Source: Dillenia suffruticosa (lineage: Eukaryota; Streptophyta; Magnoliopsida; Dilleniales; Dilleniaceae). Taken from it: 64,000 nt of DNA. Positions within the stretch are counted from its first letter, which is position 1. Each line of letters begins with the position of its first letter. Location of the stretch: positions 8,247,001 through 8,311,000 of the forward strand of contig JAVTVX010000026.1 of assembly GCA_033439265.1 (NCBI GenBank), read 5' to 3'. The notes under the pieces are model-generated. The model worked only from the letters and a program-made list of their open reading frames with translations, had not been told where the DNA came from and did not search any database. Positions 10,841 through 24,885 of the stretch are shown here, one piece after another. The translations under genes were made by a program, and so were the position numbers.

Positions 10841-13800
10841 TGTAACACCGATACCTTGGTATACTCACTATTATACTTCCTTTCATTTTATATACGATAT
10901 TACTCATGTTCTATGTTGAAAATTATCCAAGAAATTTTTTTTTTCGTTAAAACCATTACCGGAAAATATCGACTCAAATCGCAGCAAATTAAAATTTTCC
11001 AAAATGATCATAAATGGTCCAAACATAATGAAAATGACTCTAGAGTGTATAATCACATCAAATACAAGTGAATCTTGCTTTGTAGAGCGAAACCATAAAT
11101 TTTTCAGAAATTTGCCGGTAAGACCCTAACAGGGTCGGTCGTGTGTCGGAAAGGCTAAACGACCATATTTTGATATGGGATGAACTAAATTAGCCCCAAT
11201 ATGAGATTTTGAGTTTAATTTAGAATTATAAAATTTTTCGAAATCAAAATATAATTTTTATAAGTCAAGGGACTTATTTACGATTAACATAAATTTAAAA
11301 GTGACTTGGCAATTGTTCTTCCTCTCCAAAACCATGACAAGCAAGGAAAAAAAGTGTGGGATGAGTGAGAAAATGTGAGAGAGAAGAGAGGGAGAGGAAA
11401 TTTAATTGTTTTTTTTTTTTGGGTTTTGAAGAGTTAATCCAAGGGTTGAAAATGAGTTTAGGAAAGATGAATTAATGTGGGCCTTTGGATTAGCTAGTTG
11501 GGAGAGAAGGCTTTAATGAAGCAATTAATGAAGTTTGACTTGTGGGACTTGAGAAAGAGAGTGTAGTAAGAGAACAAGAACCAAACAAGTCTTCTTCTTC
11601 CCAAAAACTGTGAGACCCAAGAGCTAAAGAACAAGTTCTCTCCTTTTCTTCCTCTTGTGGTCGTGAGCTTCATGTAGGGTAAGTCCAAAATTTTCTTCAA
11701 CACTACCCTAATATTTTTACATAAATCACTTCGCTACAAATCCAACTACAACATATTCAAAAATCAAGGCCAAATGAGAAGGATTGCTTGGTGCAATCCA
11801 AGGAGGGAGTTGAGAGTTCAAGACCAAAATTCTGTGTTTTACTTCAAGCCCAGCTGTCTATCTTCAGGTATGAGACCCTCCATACTCCATAGTATAACAT
11901 ATCTTAATTTGGGACCAAAATGAGGTCGTTTGGTTAGGGAACTAGGGTTGGCCGAAGTTTGAAATCAATGAGGAAAACAGAAATTCTGAAATCTATAACA
12001 CTCTGACATGGTTGTAGTGTTTTAGCTATAACATTTTCTGTACAAAGGCAAATTGAGTGACCTTTTCACACATGAAACTAAACCTTCAGAGCTTTAAAAT
12101 GAGATATGCTTCATCACATTCTGAATTAAATTGGATTTATTATAATTTTTCAAAGTTAAGTGTTCTACAGAATCATATTCTATTCTGTTCTGTTTTGCTA
12201 TAAACTTTGCCCTGATTTTGAGGTGCCTTCCGGTCTTAATTAGCTTGCGCCCTAGTTATGACATTTGTAGCTCTAGGTCTTATCTTTCTAACAAGATAAG
12301 AATCACCATAATCCGATTCCAGTGTCAAATGTCATGCCAATTTTCCTGAAAACTCGACAGAAGGTTATCCTATTTCGAACCCTAAGAACAGTGTATAAAA
12401 ACGACCCTCTTCCAATCCTAGTTTGGGCAAACTCAAAGAATAAAAGTTGCAGATATCCTTCTTAGCTACAATATGTTAAAGGTTCAGCCAATTCACATGA
12501 GGGAATCAAACGTTAAGCCTATTTTACTAAAGCGGTGTCAACAGAAATTCTGTTTTCCAACTGAAACATGCCTATTCTGATCATGATCCATTTCAACCCT
12601 CCTTCTCGGCACAATTGAGAGAAACTCAAAACATGAAAGTGGTAGGCCTCTGTCTTGGGTATAACATGTTAAAATGCCATTAAGTTTGGAGAGGTATAGT
12701 GAACGTTATGGCTTTTGCACTAAAATGGGACAGAATCTGAATTTAAAATGCAACTGAAACAGAAATGAGGGTTTCTGGGAATTTTGTGATATGATTTTGA
12801 GAAAGTGTATAACATAAAAGTTGTAGGTCGTGAAGTTATCTACAACATATCAAACTTTTGCCTGATTTGGAGTTATATATAAAACGTTATGCAAATTTTC
12901 ATAGGACTGTACAAAGTGGCACCAAAGTGGAGAACCATTAGTGAACTTGTTAGGTGAATTTTACCCAAGCCATTAAAGAGAGCTCGTTACATAGCAATTG
13001 TGGTTCATTTGGGAGAGCTATACCCTCTCTATTATAGTGAGTGGAACTCTAATCTCATGCACGAAAAATAAAACTTGATTTTGTCATGTTTTCAACAAAA
13101 CATACTTTGATGTGTATGACTCGTCGTGTGCCACTAGATTTCAAATTTGTTTTGTGACTATTTGAGTGTTGTGAACTCATATTTTCTATGAATATGCATC
13201 CATAAGTAGATTCGACTGAAATGGTGCCATATTTTATGATTTTCGCCTGTTTATTTTCATATGACCTAATATGGCACATTTATTGAGTACTATGGTTTTT
13301 ATGTCACTGATTTGAGGCCGTGTGGCCGTGGGATGACTATTATGATCTGATTGAGTCCCAAGAGGACTATCGTAGCTACGGGGGACGTTTGTTATGACGT
13401 CGAGTATGCTTCTGGGTACTCTTCGAGTAGAGGTACCCGCAAACGTTCGGTATATGGGCATAGGCGCAGCCGGTTGAACCCGCAAAGGGGAGGACATGTG
13501 TGACGCCACTGTCTAGCACCGGGTGGGGTCTTATACGTGATCTGATCTATGTATAAGCTAGCCTCAGTGAAGCTCATGGCCAATGTCGAGATAGAGAGTA
13601 ACTTTTAAAGGGATGCATATATGTATGATACCGTGGGATGGATTAAATGATTTCATTTTACCAAACATACCATGTTTTATTGCGAATTCTGAATTATTAT
13701 TTACAAATAATCATGTTTGATACTCCAATGGCTCATACACACTATTTATGCTTGATATTGATCCCCTCACTCACTGGGTATCTCCCTTGATACTCACCCC

Positions 13801-14411
13801 TCTCCTTTCCTCTCTCAAACAGGATTATTGTGATAGAGGATATGTCAGGCTCTAGACGTCATTGTCGCGTAATTGTGGAATCACGTATTCACTACGGTGA
13901 GATCTAAATTTCATTTGAAATATGAGATTCATGTTGTATATCAACCTTGCGAGAACTTGATATTGAGATCCATTGATAGACATGTACATTTTATAGGTTG
14001 ACTATATAAATTATTGACATTTATTTGTGAAACTCTCATATTGGCTCATTTCACCTGCATTGAGACACTCGAAAGCATTTAACTTCTTAACTTGGGAATT
14101 TATTGCACTCATGCATAAAATTTTAGGCCCGTCCGGTGTAGCGGCTACTCGTACTCTAGTGCTTATACTCGAAAGCACTCCTGGTTGTTATGTTGTGAAT
14201 TGATTAGTATTATATGAATGTGGTTGATTTGTTGTGAGGCCGAGTTGGCTCGTTTATTTAGGTGGCAGAATGATCATTCAATATACAAGTTAATTTGTAT
14301 ATAGAAGACCTCCGAAATATGAGAGGTTCTGTCCAATTTTCTAGAAAACTGAGCCGGTGTCCAAGGCAACGGGTGGCTGCTCATGACCCTGGTTCGGTGC
14401 ATGACATAGCA
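10836..14411 (+). mobile_element. Solo Tekay LTR B with TAGCA target-site duplication
   Basis: TAGCA at 10836-10840 and again at 14407-14411 flank an LTR that runs 10841-14406 (TGTAACACCG to GCATGACA, 3566 bp). There is no internal gypsy sequence, so this is a solo LTR left by recombination between two LTRs. It lies inside copia-A RNase H. Its 3' end resembles the other three Tekay LTRs, but its first kilobase differs from them and lacks the short GC-rich inverted repeat, so it is probably another subfamily. Open frames at 13234-13583 and 14274-14471 lie inside it and are not genes. Confidence 0.9.
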
Positions 14412-17290
14412 CTCCCAGCTAGCAGGTAGATATAGCTTGATATAGATTTCAACTATCTTGGCATCTAACAAAATTAAAATTAGTATACCTTATGATATCA
14501 AGTTGATCCGACCTTCGATACATGATCATGTAGTCTTTTGTTCTCTATAAGTACCACAATACACATTTAGTTACTTTCCAATGGTTTGCTCTTAGATTGG
14601 TTAAATATCTGTCCAATATGTCTATAACATATGTAATATTCTGTCATGTACAAATCTAAGCATATATTAGACACCCCACTGCTAACACATAAGGAATCTT
14701 TTGTATTTTCTTTTTCTCAAAATAATGTTTAGAGTACTAACTGAGACTAAACTTGTCTCCTTTAACCAAAAAGTAATACCTGGTTTGCAAACCCACATAC
14801 TATATCTCTTGAGAACCTTTTTGACATAGTGCTTTGTGATAATCCAAGAATAGCCCGAGAGCAATCCTAGTGAATCTGAATGCCTAAAACAAAAGAGTCT
14901 GAATGCCTAAAACAAAAGAGCTATCATTAAGATCTTTTATTTCAAAATCCTTAATTAGAAATCTCTTGGTTTTGTACAATAAGCGTATATCGTTGCTAGC
15001 ATGTAAAATGCCATTGACCTATAAAACCAAAAAAATATACTTGCCGTTATAGAACTTATGACATATACAATCATCAACCAAATTCATTTCAAAACTAAAC
15101 AAGATGATCACTTGATGAAATTTGGAATACCATTGCCGAAATGCTTGCTTGAGCCCATTGATGAATTTTTTGAATTTGCAGACCATATTCTTTGGATCTC
15201 CTAACACAAGGTTTTCTAGCTTCACCATATAATTCTTTTAATCAATGTCATCATTTAGAAGCACTTTCATGTAACTCAAAATCGAAATGAAGCCTCTGAA
15301 AAAAATCAAAGAAAATGTCTTATCATAGTCAATGTCTTCTTTTTGTGTAAAAGCCTTTGCAACAAGATAAACCTTATATCTCTTTACATCGTTTTTCGAA
15401 TCCTTATTGGTCTCAAATATCTATTTGTAGCAAATAGGTGTTCGCACCTTTTGACAATTGAACAAAAGCCCATACACCACTATCCTTCATGGACTTAATC
15501 TCCTCATTAATCACATCAATCCACTTCTGAGAGTTAGAATTTTCCATAGCTTGACGAAAGTTGATTGAATCATCGACCATCACCCTAATGTTAGTCTCAT
15601 ATTTTTGAAGAAATACAATGTAATCATCTAGCATTGCACTACTTCTTTCTCTAGTGGATTTCCTTAATGGTATAATTTTTGAGGCGGTAAAGTTTGTTCA
15701 AAGATAAAGTCCTTAACTGTATTCTCCTGACAAACTCGACATCCTCAAAGAACCAGACATTTCTAGACTCAAAAGTCAACTTAGTTGTGGGATCATAAAA
15801 CTTGTACCTTTGAATCTTTCAGAATATCTAATAAAATAACAACTCACCATTCTTAAGTTCAGTTTCCTTTTTTTTGGGCCTATAAGTTCTTGCCTCAGCT
15901 AGACATCCCAAACGTGCAAGAGTTTTAAACCAGACCTTTTACCTGTCCAAAATTCATAAGGAGTTTTGGCAGTCGCTTTAGTTGGAAATATATTAAGAAT
16001 ATATGTTGTAATCTTAAACACTTCTCCCCAAAGTGATTTTGGTAAAGTAGAATGAAAAATCATACTCTTCTCTTTAAATATCGTGTTTCGTCTGTCAGTA
16101 ACACCATTTATTGTAGCGAACTTGACATGCTATACTATAAGATCATACCTCATTCTTTTATGAACTTAATAAATGGTCATGAACATTGTTTACTTGAACC
16201 ATTATATCTGCCATAATATCACCACCACTGTTAGACTTATGCTTTTGATCTTTTTACTTAGTTGAACTTTAATTTAAACCTTATAATTTATAAGAACATC
16301 TACTGACTGTGATTTTTAATGAATAAGATATATATAGCCCTATCTAGAAAAATCATCTATGAACGTTATAAAATATTGTTGACCATTCCAAACAACCATA
16401 AGAAATGGCCCATAATATATGTATGTATTAGTTTTAAAACATCCAAATTTCTGTTGGTTTCAAATTTCCTTTATTAGTTTGTTTTCTCTTTACGCAATTA
16501 ACACAAACTTCAAAATTCGTAAAATCAAGGGGATCAAAAATTCCATCTTACAAAAGTCTTTCAATTCTCTGTTCGGAGATATGACATAATCTCTTGTGCC
16601 ATAATGAAGTAGAATTCTCATCAGTTAATTTTTGCTTTACATCTCATGCAGTTAAATGGAAGGATTCATTAAATGAAGCAATTGAATTAATTCAATAAAG
16701 ATTATCGTAACAAAAACAAAAATCAAAACCAACAAATTTGGAATCATGAATTCCATTTCCAAAAAAACAAGAACAACCAGATTTGTCTAAAACAGAAATA
16801 AAAATCAAATTTCGTTTAAAAGACAGTATAATAAATGTCTCATCAAAATTCAAATAAAAACCAGTCACTAACAATAATCTAAATTTTTCTATTACCTCAA
16901 CTTGAACCATCTTGCCATTACCCACATAGATATATCTTTCACTATCACTTGACTTTTGACAACCTAGGCAACCATGTATAGGCATACCAATGTGAGTTGT
17001 TGCGTCAGAATCTGTCTACCATATGTGTCTAGGTACTAAAATTAAATTAATGCCAGAATAAACCAAATTACGAAGTATACCTTTTTTAGCATGTCATGCA
17101 AGATAGTTGATATGTTCATCATACCCTTTAGCTCCACAAATGAAACAAACACTACCTTCTGGTACATCCAATCGATTTTTGAATTGATATTGACAGTAAT
17201 ACCAGCACGAGCATTCATAACTGAATTCAAAAACAAAACAAAACAATCTAACATAAGTCTTAAAACAAAATAATAATAAATTCAAATAAA
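14412..17290 (-). pseudogene. Copia-A gag end, protease, integrase and reverse transcriptase remnant
   Basis: Read on the minus strand from high to low coordinates: a zinc knuckle (CFICGAKGYDEHINY, near 17150-17110), protease wording TDSDATTHI (about 17020), a GAG-pre-integrase domain at 16985-16692 (GCLGCQKSSDSERYIYVGNG), an integrase core with WNGQQYFITFIDDFSR near 16390 and HSTLPKSLWGE near 16030, and RT pieces at 15634-15413 (WIDVINEEIKSMKDSGVW) and 15228-15019 (INGLKQAFRQWYSKF, then NLVDDC). The order protease, integrase, RT, RNase H is diagnostic of Ty1/copia. Stops and frameshifts are frequent throughout. The lineage within copia was not assigned. Confidence 0.85.
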
Positions 17291-18034
17291 AGTAAACTCC
17301 ATTTCAAAGTATCAGACACTCCATTAATATTAAGTGATATCTAGGTATATTAATAAAATATTGACAATAAGAATATATCAAATAACAAAATTTCATTTGG
17401 GTTGATTTATTGTTCACAACCAAAACTCAATAACCATCATGTGTTTATTACTACAAGTGCATATGTAATTCTGTTGAATATCGACTTTACTTTAAGTCGG
17501 TTAATATTCACATAAGTTAAATACTCACAGTCGTTTATATTCCATAACAAATTAATTTTCACAAGAAATGTCACCTTGACAATATGTTATTTCGATTAAT
17601 TCATTTTAATATCTATATATATGACCAAACTAATATTTGAATTTAAAATTATATCAATAAATGGACTTAGATCCAATTCTATTCCAATAGGCTTGTTAAG
17701 CTTTAGGTACATAAGTGGTCCAAAATAAACTAAAATAAAATAAAATAATTGAATAACCTGTTCATTAACCCCTTATTTTACTTAAATAGACAATTGTTGC
17801 TATTTAATAAACTCATTTATCGCCACAAAAGAGGTATAGAAATTTTGTTATTTCACAGTAACTAAAAATTGTTGTTCAACTAACAATTAATGCAAACTGC
17901 ATTACTTCTTAACTTTAGTTTCCTTTTTTTCTTATCAAACATCATTGTCCCACCAAGCACACTAAAAGGAATTTGAATTAATAGGAATTTGAACTAATAT
18001 ATTCACACTTCTCTAATGCATTTCATTGAACACG
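17291..18034. other. AT-rich remnant between copia-A gag and copia-B, nothing recognised
   Basis: By position this should be copia-A gag sequence. No gag motif could be followed on the minus strand and no other gene is visible. Copia-B begins at 18035. Confidence 0.4.
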
Positions 18035-21000
18035 TGTTGTACCCAACATCATCCAAACCAAACCTAGGATAGAGGGGTAAATAGCTTGTATGACACTTTT
18101 TGGTGGTTTGAAAATTTTACGGTTTATTGTAGACAGAGATGAAATATGAGAGCTGCATAAACACAAGGAAACAGATGATAGAAATGAAGGGAAGGTGAAA
18201 AAACAAAACATATAAAGTTTTTATAGTGGTTCTACCAAACCTAGTATATATCCACTCCTAGACATCCTTCTGGATTTTTACTATTTTTATCAAATAGTAC
18301 AAATTTAATCACAGGTTCAAGTTAGACATTTATAGTATTTCTTCCTAAACACTAATAATCCCAACATTCCATAAGTTGATTCTCTCTCTATAAAAACAAA
18401 CGGTAAATCCTTCACCAATCTTTAATACATCACTACACAAGGAGACTGTTGTTACAAAGAATGAGAGTTGATCCTCAGATGTAACTAAATGTATACCAAA
18501 TAAAAGATTACACTCGATAAATGAATAAGGAACAGATGAACAGAGTGTAAAACTTAATAGAGAATGGAGCGAATTTAGTTTTGTTCAGTGAAGTTTTCAA
18601 TCGTTCCAAAGAGTTTAATCAATTCCAGAAGTTCTTATATCTTTCTTCGTGTTGGTATTTATAAGATCATTTAAGAGAGCCGTTAAGTGGTTGGTAAAGA
18701 TGAACGTTGGACATTAATGCTCTTCACCTTCTCCATTAAATCTTATAACCACTACTCATGAATGTTTTTTGGCATCTCAGACTGTTCACCAATTATTGTG
18801 CTTGCTTTTGTTGTATAAACTTGATTAGTCTAATAAAACACTTAAACAAGCACTGTGTAGTGTGTTAAGTAATGTTATGTAGTGTTAATAATGTGTGCTT
18901 TTAACTATTCAAGTATTTTGGATTATGCCCTCCTCAAGTCGACATGCCAAAATTTAATTAGGTCCACTTGGTTTAAACTTAAGTGACCATTTAAACACAT
19001 TCTATGCATGCAGGTTGACCTCTCTATTCTCTGGATCGACTCATTAAACTCTTTAGGTCGACCGATCTTTATCTCATAGTTAACTTATATGACAATTTTT
19101 GTTAAACCAAAATTTAAGTCGACAATCTCATCCTCTCATGTTGACATGTCTTAGGTGATGAAACTGTGAAACTTGACAATGGATTGACATGTTTGTTTAT
19201 AGAATCGATTTGTGTTGCTAATTAAATCGACATGTTGATCCTTCTCAGGTTGACCTATATCATAAATTTTTGTTAAACCAAACTCTAGGTCGACTTATAT
19301 GTATTAACCTATTGATATTAGAATTATTCTTCCTTTCTTCATGAGTTGACTAGTATATTAACAATCTTATAATTCGAATCTTGGATCAACATATGTATGT
19401 CCATGGGTCGACCTATGAGTGCTGTAGGGTCACTATACCCAAAATATAGGTCGACCTATGACAAAAACTTTTTACATACTATAATCTAATTCAACATATT
19501 GAGTCTCTGGGTCGACTTATTCAAGTGCTAAGGTTAATATGTTTCAAACAATAAGTCGACCTATGTTATAATTTTCTTATAAATCAAAACCTAGGTTAAC
19601 TTATCATTCCTATGAGTCGATCTCCCCATGTCTTAGGGTTGACCTACTCAAATTAATGGGTTGACCTATGTGTTAAATTTCTTCTAAACCAAACTTTAGG
19701 TCGCCTTGTAGTTTTCTAGGTTGAATGACTACTTAGACTAGGTCAAATGGCATACTGAAGTTTCAACTTGTTTACTTCCCCAAGCCATAGGCAAGTATAC
19801 TTGTAATTGTGCGTCGGTCGACCTATTGTAACCTAACTTAGATAAACAAAGTATAGGTCGACATGTTTGAAGGATTTCTTATTGTTCCTCCTCATGGGTA
19901 AGACTAAAGTTTACTAACCCTTATTTAAATGTCTAAGACTTGCTTGGGTCGACCTGTTCCCTCGCATGGGTTGACTGACATATGTGTAATCAACTAAGGT
20001 AGGTCACTCTAGTCTATGTAAAGGTCGATCTGTGTGTAACTTAGACATATGTATGTATGCTAAGCAAGCTTAGATCGACAGTCCAATGTAATTTCATCAT
20101 CAAGAGTCGACTTATTAAAGTTGTTCTAACTATGGAAAGGTCACCTTACTTGTGTATGGATCAACCTGTGTATTGTTCAAACTTAATTTGCTCTAAGTCT
20201 GCTTGTGCTCCTAGGTCAACAAATTTGCTTCTACGTCAACATAATATGCAATTCTAACTAAGGCAGGTTTCCCTAATGATGTCCAGATTGACCTATATGA
20301 GATTTAGACTTATATGTGTGTCAAACATGCTTGGGTCAACCTGTCTTTTGAATTGGTCAACTTACCTCTTCAATTTGTTGACATAATTAATCCTACGGGT
20401 CGACCTATGTTCATAGGTAGGTCAACTTGGGTTGATTTAGAACTGCTTTATGAGGACTTATTGTTCACAGGTCGACTTGATAAGCAAAGTACTAATATTT
20501 TACTTTGGTAAATCAACTTATGTTCTAATTCCACACAATTGATCGACATATGCATTTCTATAGTTCAACTTATAATCGAAGGTCGACATCTATTATGGGC
20601 AATTCGACTTGAAATTTCTCATAACCTATTCTAAAACGAAGTACCTGTACTTTGCTTTGATAGGTTGAATGGGTAGACCTACCTTTCTCTAGGTCAACAT
20701 GTTCTATGATTTCATTAGGGAAGGTCGACCTGATCTGTGTATGGGTCGACCTATCTAAATATTATCCTTATTTTTGTGTAGCAAGCTTAGGTTGACATGT
20801 TTTACTCTAAGGATCAACCTGATGTCTTTCGATCCTTAACTATAGTGAAATACATTACCCGGGTCGACAGTTCCTTCCTTAAGGTCGACCTATTCAATTT
20901 CAAGCAAAATACTCAAGTATATGTAGGTTCAGGTCAAATGATCACTTGCTTAAGTAGCACCATTATTTCTTCATATTTTGGAACTATGAACTTGATCTTC

Positions 21001-21217
21001 AATGATCTAAATCAGTAAATTTTGTGTCAACTAACCTCACACTTTGTTCATACGCATTACCATCTCTTCCTACTAGTGAGTCGACTACTGCTTATGTCTC
21101 AGCTAACAGACTTCATATTGTTTTATTAATCAATCTAATCTTGTTTATCTCCAAATTCTTTTTTTAATCAATCTGATCATATTTTTTTTATCATCAAAAT
21201 TTATCAATATGTCAACA
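18035..21217 (-). repeat. 3' LTR of copia-B, rich in GTCGAC-core repeats
   Basis: Plus-strand edges are TGTTGTACCC and TATGTCAACA; the minus strand starts TGTTGACATA right after a polypurine tract, so this is a 3' LTR of about 3.2 kb. Its left end resembles the copia-C LTR at 5524. From about 18940 to 21090 there are roughly twenty intact GTCGAC cores by eye (GGTCGACCTAT, GGTCGACATGT, AAGTCGACT types) plus many decayed ones (GGTTGAC, GGTCAAC). Short open frames (20057-20257, 20314-20511, 20797-21018) run through these repeats and are not called genes. Confidence 0.8.
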
Positions 21218-21239
21218 ATCTCCCTTTTGATGAAGACAA
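21218..21239 (-). promoter_or_regulatory. Polypurine tract of copia-B
   Basis: The minus strand reads CATCAAAAGGGAGAT up to the LTR start TGTTGACATA. A TTGTC(A/T)TCATCAAAAGGGGGAGAT-type tract before TGTTG is characteristic of SIRE/Maximus elements. Confidence 0.8.
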
Positions 21240-22759
21240 AACATTCTAGAATTTGAAACTAACTTGTCCTTAATTTGTGCTCCTAATATGTCTAATTAAA
21301 TCTATTCAGCTTAGAAATCTAGAGCTAGGCATCATTCATTTAATCAAGTTCATCCATTTATCCAAATTACATACATTTCTTTTCTTTTTTGTCATCAACA
21401 AAATAGGAGTTAACTATACGTATTCAGTCATGCATAATACAAATAACTCTCCTTCTTATAAATTATCAAATTCATCTCTTACTCTATTCTAAGACTTCAT
21501 TTTGAAGCAAGCTCCCCATAACTATGCGTTCTATGTACTTACTAAAGTTCTCAAACTGACAAATTCATCTCGGTATGCTTATTGAGGTTTATGTGATTTT
21601 TTAGCAAGTTTTAAAATCTCACCCCTTTGTTAATGATCTCAACCAACTTAACATCTCTCCCCTTTTATCAACATAAAGGGTGTGGCACTAGTGAAACTAT
21701 AAGGGCAAAAAATGGCCTAAAATTTAGGTCATTGACCTATGATGAAGTCGAAAGACTCCCCCTCAAAATGTACCTAAGTGCCCTAAATGAGCATGAACAA
21801 TCAACAATGCTCGAATACAGGCATGTCAAATCCATTGGCAAAAACATAAGCATATGATTGAGCATGAATATTAAGTCACCATCATGAGCATAAAATGTCA
21901 AAACAATCTCACCCTTAATCAAAACATCATTCTACTCAACTCAGAGCTCCCTCTTATGTAAGCATGTTAGAAAACAAGTCTAAATCCTATAGCAATTCAT
22001 TCAAGGTTTAAAACATCATTCAAAGCCAATGTTAAAACATAACTAAATGCTGAAGCAACTCATTCGAGGCAATTCATTCACATAACAATCAAAACATCAA
22101 ATCATCCAAATTTAAGAACATTACAGCATGAAACGTAAAAGCTCACTAAGTTTCAAAACGCACTATATTTTACCAAAAGTAGAGAGAAAGAGTAATCTTT
22201 ACCAGGAACGGGAAGGCCTAGTGTTACGGGAGGTTTTTCCTTTAGTGATGGAGTCTATACTTAATCCTTTAAACTCCAAGTTAAAATAGCATTATGTTAG
22301 CCTAATCTAATTTGTTGTTCATTTAGAGTTATAGTGTTTTATTCAATTCTTTCTAACTCTTCCCAAATTCTTTCAAGAGTGATTGGCTATGATTTAGGTG
22401 AATCACCTCCTCCAACAATTACTAATAGATCTTAACCGACTCCCCCTTGCTCAAAGCCTTGGTTCTCCTCAGCTTGTTCATCCACTAGTCTTTTACCTCT
22501 ATCTCAAGTTCCTCTTCCATCCTCTCTTACCCACTCACCATCAACTCTGCAGGCCTAGTTTGCCTTGAGTAAGAAAGATGCATTGATATCATTTTTATTA
22601 TTCAATCTTGTTCCCTTTACTTAAATCTCTTCTATAAACACCCAAAATATTTGTGATTGCCCTAGCATATTGCAAATTAGTACTCTTTGATCTATGGGCT
22701 TCTGGGCTTCTATCAGGAAGAGAGGGATGAGAAAGTGTAGGCCTAGATTCTTCTTTTGC
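21240..22759. other. Copia-B 3' internal spacer, no gene recognised
   Basis: AT-rich DNA between the extra ORF of copia-B and its PPT. Short open frames (21277-21492, 21627-21857) have no recognisable motif. Confidence 0.45.
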
Positions 22760-23318
22760 TTAATACAAGCCATCAACCAAATGTCCATGGTTGTATGGTT
22801 TCTTCCCCTGGGTCTTAGTATGAAATCCTAGATCCATAGTATTAGTGTTTGCTACCATTGTCTGAGAATCATCATATACTACTCTAACATTGCTCACAAG
22901 ATCCGACTGCATGTAAGGTTCACATTCATTATAGGGAACCCAATCCAATTTAGTTTCCTTACAGATGAACCTAGGGTTAACTTCAATCATCTTCCCATCA
23001 ATATATGTTTTGAACCCACAAACTACAGAGTGTTCTCTAATCATTATATGATTACCACTAGTCTCATCTTCCTCCTTGCCACTCACACTATCTCTAAATT
23101 GTTATAGAAAACCTTAATCGCCCTTTCATAAATATATTTATTAGGAACAATCGGTTAAATACTCATCATACTTAAAATTCACTTGCTTAAGGAATTTCAT
23201 TCTATTAATCTCTCAAAATTAACTTTTCTAATGGAGAATAGTTTTTCATAGATTTTACTATGTTGTAGTGAGGGAAATCATTGGTGTAGTACTTTGGTCC
23301 TTCCATGGGAGGCCTTGA

Positions 23319-24100
23319 TGATGAGAACATTAAGATTGCAAGGAATTCACAAGATCTAATTCAAGTTCCAGTTGGGCCGGTGACAAGGCCCGAGTTAAAA
23401 GATTCAAAGAAGTACTGAATAACTTAATTCAGGGGGTTTTACAATAAGCGATTGGAGTCCAAATAAATAAAAAACCAAAAGGGGCCTTAATTATGCTCAT
23501 ACAAGTCCAGTTGGAGAAACAAAAGGCCCAAAACTACCCAAAATCAAGGGAGGACGAAAATAAAGAAAAAATAGCAACAACATTTGGTCAAAATAGTTTG
23601 GTTTATTTAGTTTCCTAATTTTTATTTTTATTTTTTGTAATTTATGTTTTAGTTTCCTAATTCTTTATTGTTTAGTGAGTTACTAAATTTTTAGTTGTCA
23701 ATTAAAGTTTTACCTTTAGGCTATAAATATGTCATTATACATTGTGTAAAAAAACAAAACTTTTGGAGAGAATTAATAAAATTGTGAGGGTTCTTCATAC
23801 AAGTTTTATTCTTTTGTGAACTTTGAACTTATTCAAGATATGAGTTTTGTTTAGTTCTTTGACTTATCAATTTAGGCTTCGAACCACCTAGGTTGTGGCG
23901 TCATTCATTCCATATTTATACCAAACTTCTTGATCTAGTGAGAAAAAGGTTTAAAATCATATACCTTAGGTTCTTCCTCCTTTAGAGCAAGGGTTGAGGT
24001 TTTTAATTCCACCAGTTTAAATAATTCATTAGAATATTTTTTTGGGTTAAATTAATTGTTCGTGGGTTTTATGATTTCTACACCCAACGGGTTCACATCA
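23319..24100 (+). repeat. 5' LTR of the CRM-like element
   Basis: TGATGAGAACATT to GGGTTCACATCA. It matches 31963-32749 along its full length. It contains a TATAAATA-like sequence near 23730 (CTATAAATATG), followed about 30 bases on by ACACTTTTGG-like text shared with the other LTR; this is a plausible promoter. Confidence 0.88.
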
Positions 24101-24102
24101 GT

Positions 24103-24116
24103 TGGTATTAAAACCA
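24103..24116 (+). promoter_or_regulatory. Primer-binding site of the CRM-like element (diverged)
   Basis: TGGTATTAAAACCA lies two bases after the LTR. It resembles the initiator-methionine tRNA site TGGTATCAGAGCC with several substitutions. Confidence 0.6.
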
Positions 24117-24885
24117 ATCCAGGTTTTTTTTTTGAATTATTCTTATTTAATTTTTTTTCTTTTTGTGTCTAAAAGCTTTTCATTCATTCGTTTATTTCTT
24201 ATTTTTGATGTATTTATTCTTTATTTTTGTGCTGCCATATTCCAAAAAAAAAACAAAAGGGGCCAAAAAAAGGAGAAAAAAAGACCCACAAAAAAAAGAA
24301 GAGGCCGTAAAAAAAATGGCAGTTTTCAAATTTTGCAAAATTGATAATTGTTCATTTTGTGATTTTGTTCAAATTTAGCAAGTTCTAAAGTATTATTACC
24401 AAATTTGAATTAGAATTTTCTAAATATTTTGGTTGGGTTTGAAATATTTCCTTATTTGTGCACTTACCCAAATTCAAACCTTCCATATTTGTTCTCTTTT
24501 CTTGAACTCCTTCCTTATTTGTTCACCTTCCTTATTTATCTCATTCCTTGTCTGTTTCCTTTCTAATTTAGAATTTTTTTTTTAATTTGCTACTTTCCTT
24601 ATTCCTCATTTTTTTTCTTTCCTTCTTGCTTTCTTGTTATACTTTCTTCTATATAAGTCATTGAATTTCACAAGATAATTATTTTTGCGTTGAGTTCTCG
24701 AGTTCAATAAAGAACTTGACTAAGTGAAGTAGAGTGGTAAAAGGCAAGAGAGAATTCATTAAAAATAAAAGCCAAATTCAAAGAGTGAAACATGAGTGGA
24801 TTTGAGTGAATCATTATTTTTTAGTGAAATACGTGAGAGAGTGTGGTGAGCTTCTTTCCTATTTTCTAACATTGTCTTGCAGAAA
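24117..24885 (+). other. Leader of the CRM-like element
   Basis: T-rich and A-rich untranslated DNA between the primer-binding site and Tekay LTR C. It has poly-A runs near 24246-24310. The open frames 24102-24344 and 24163-24378 are low-complexity. No gene is seen. Confidence 0.5.

Noticed and set aside
13234..13583. Two overlapping minus-strand open frames as genes
   Set aside because: They lie within solo LTR B in a region shared with the other Tekay LTRs.
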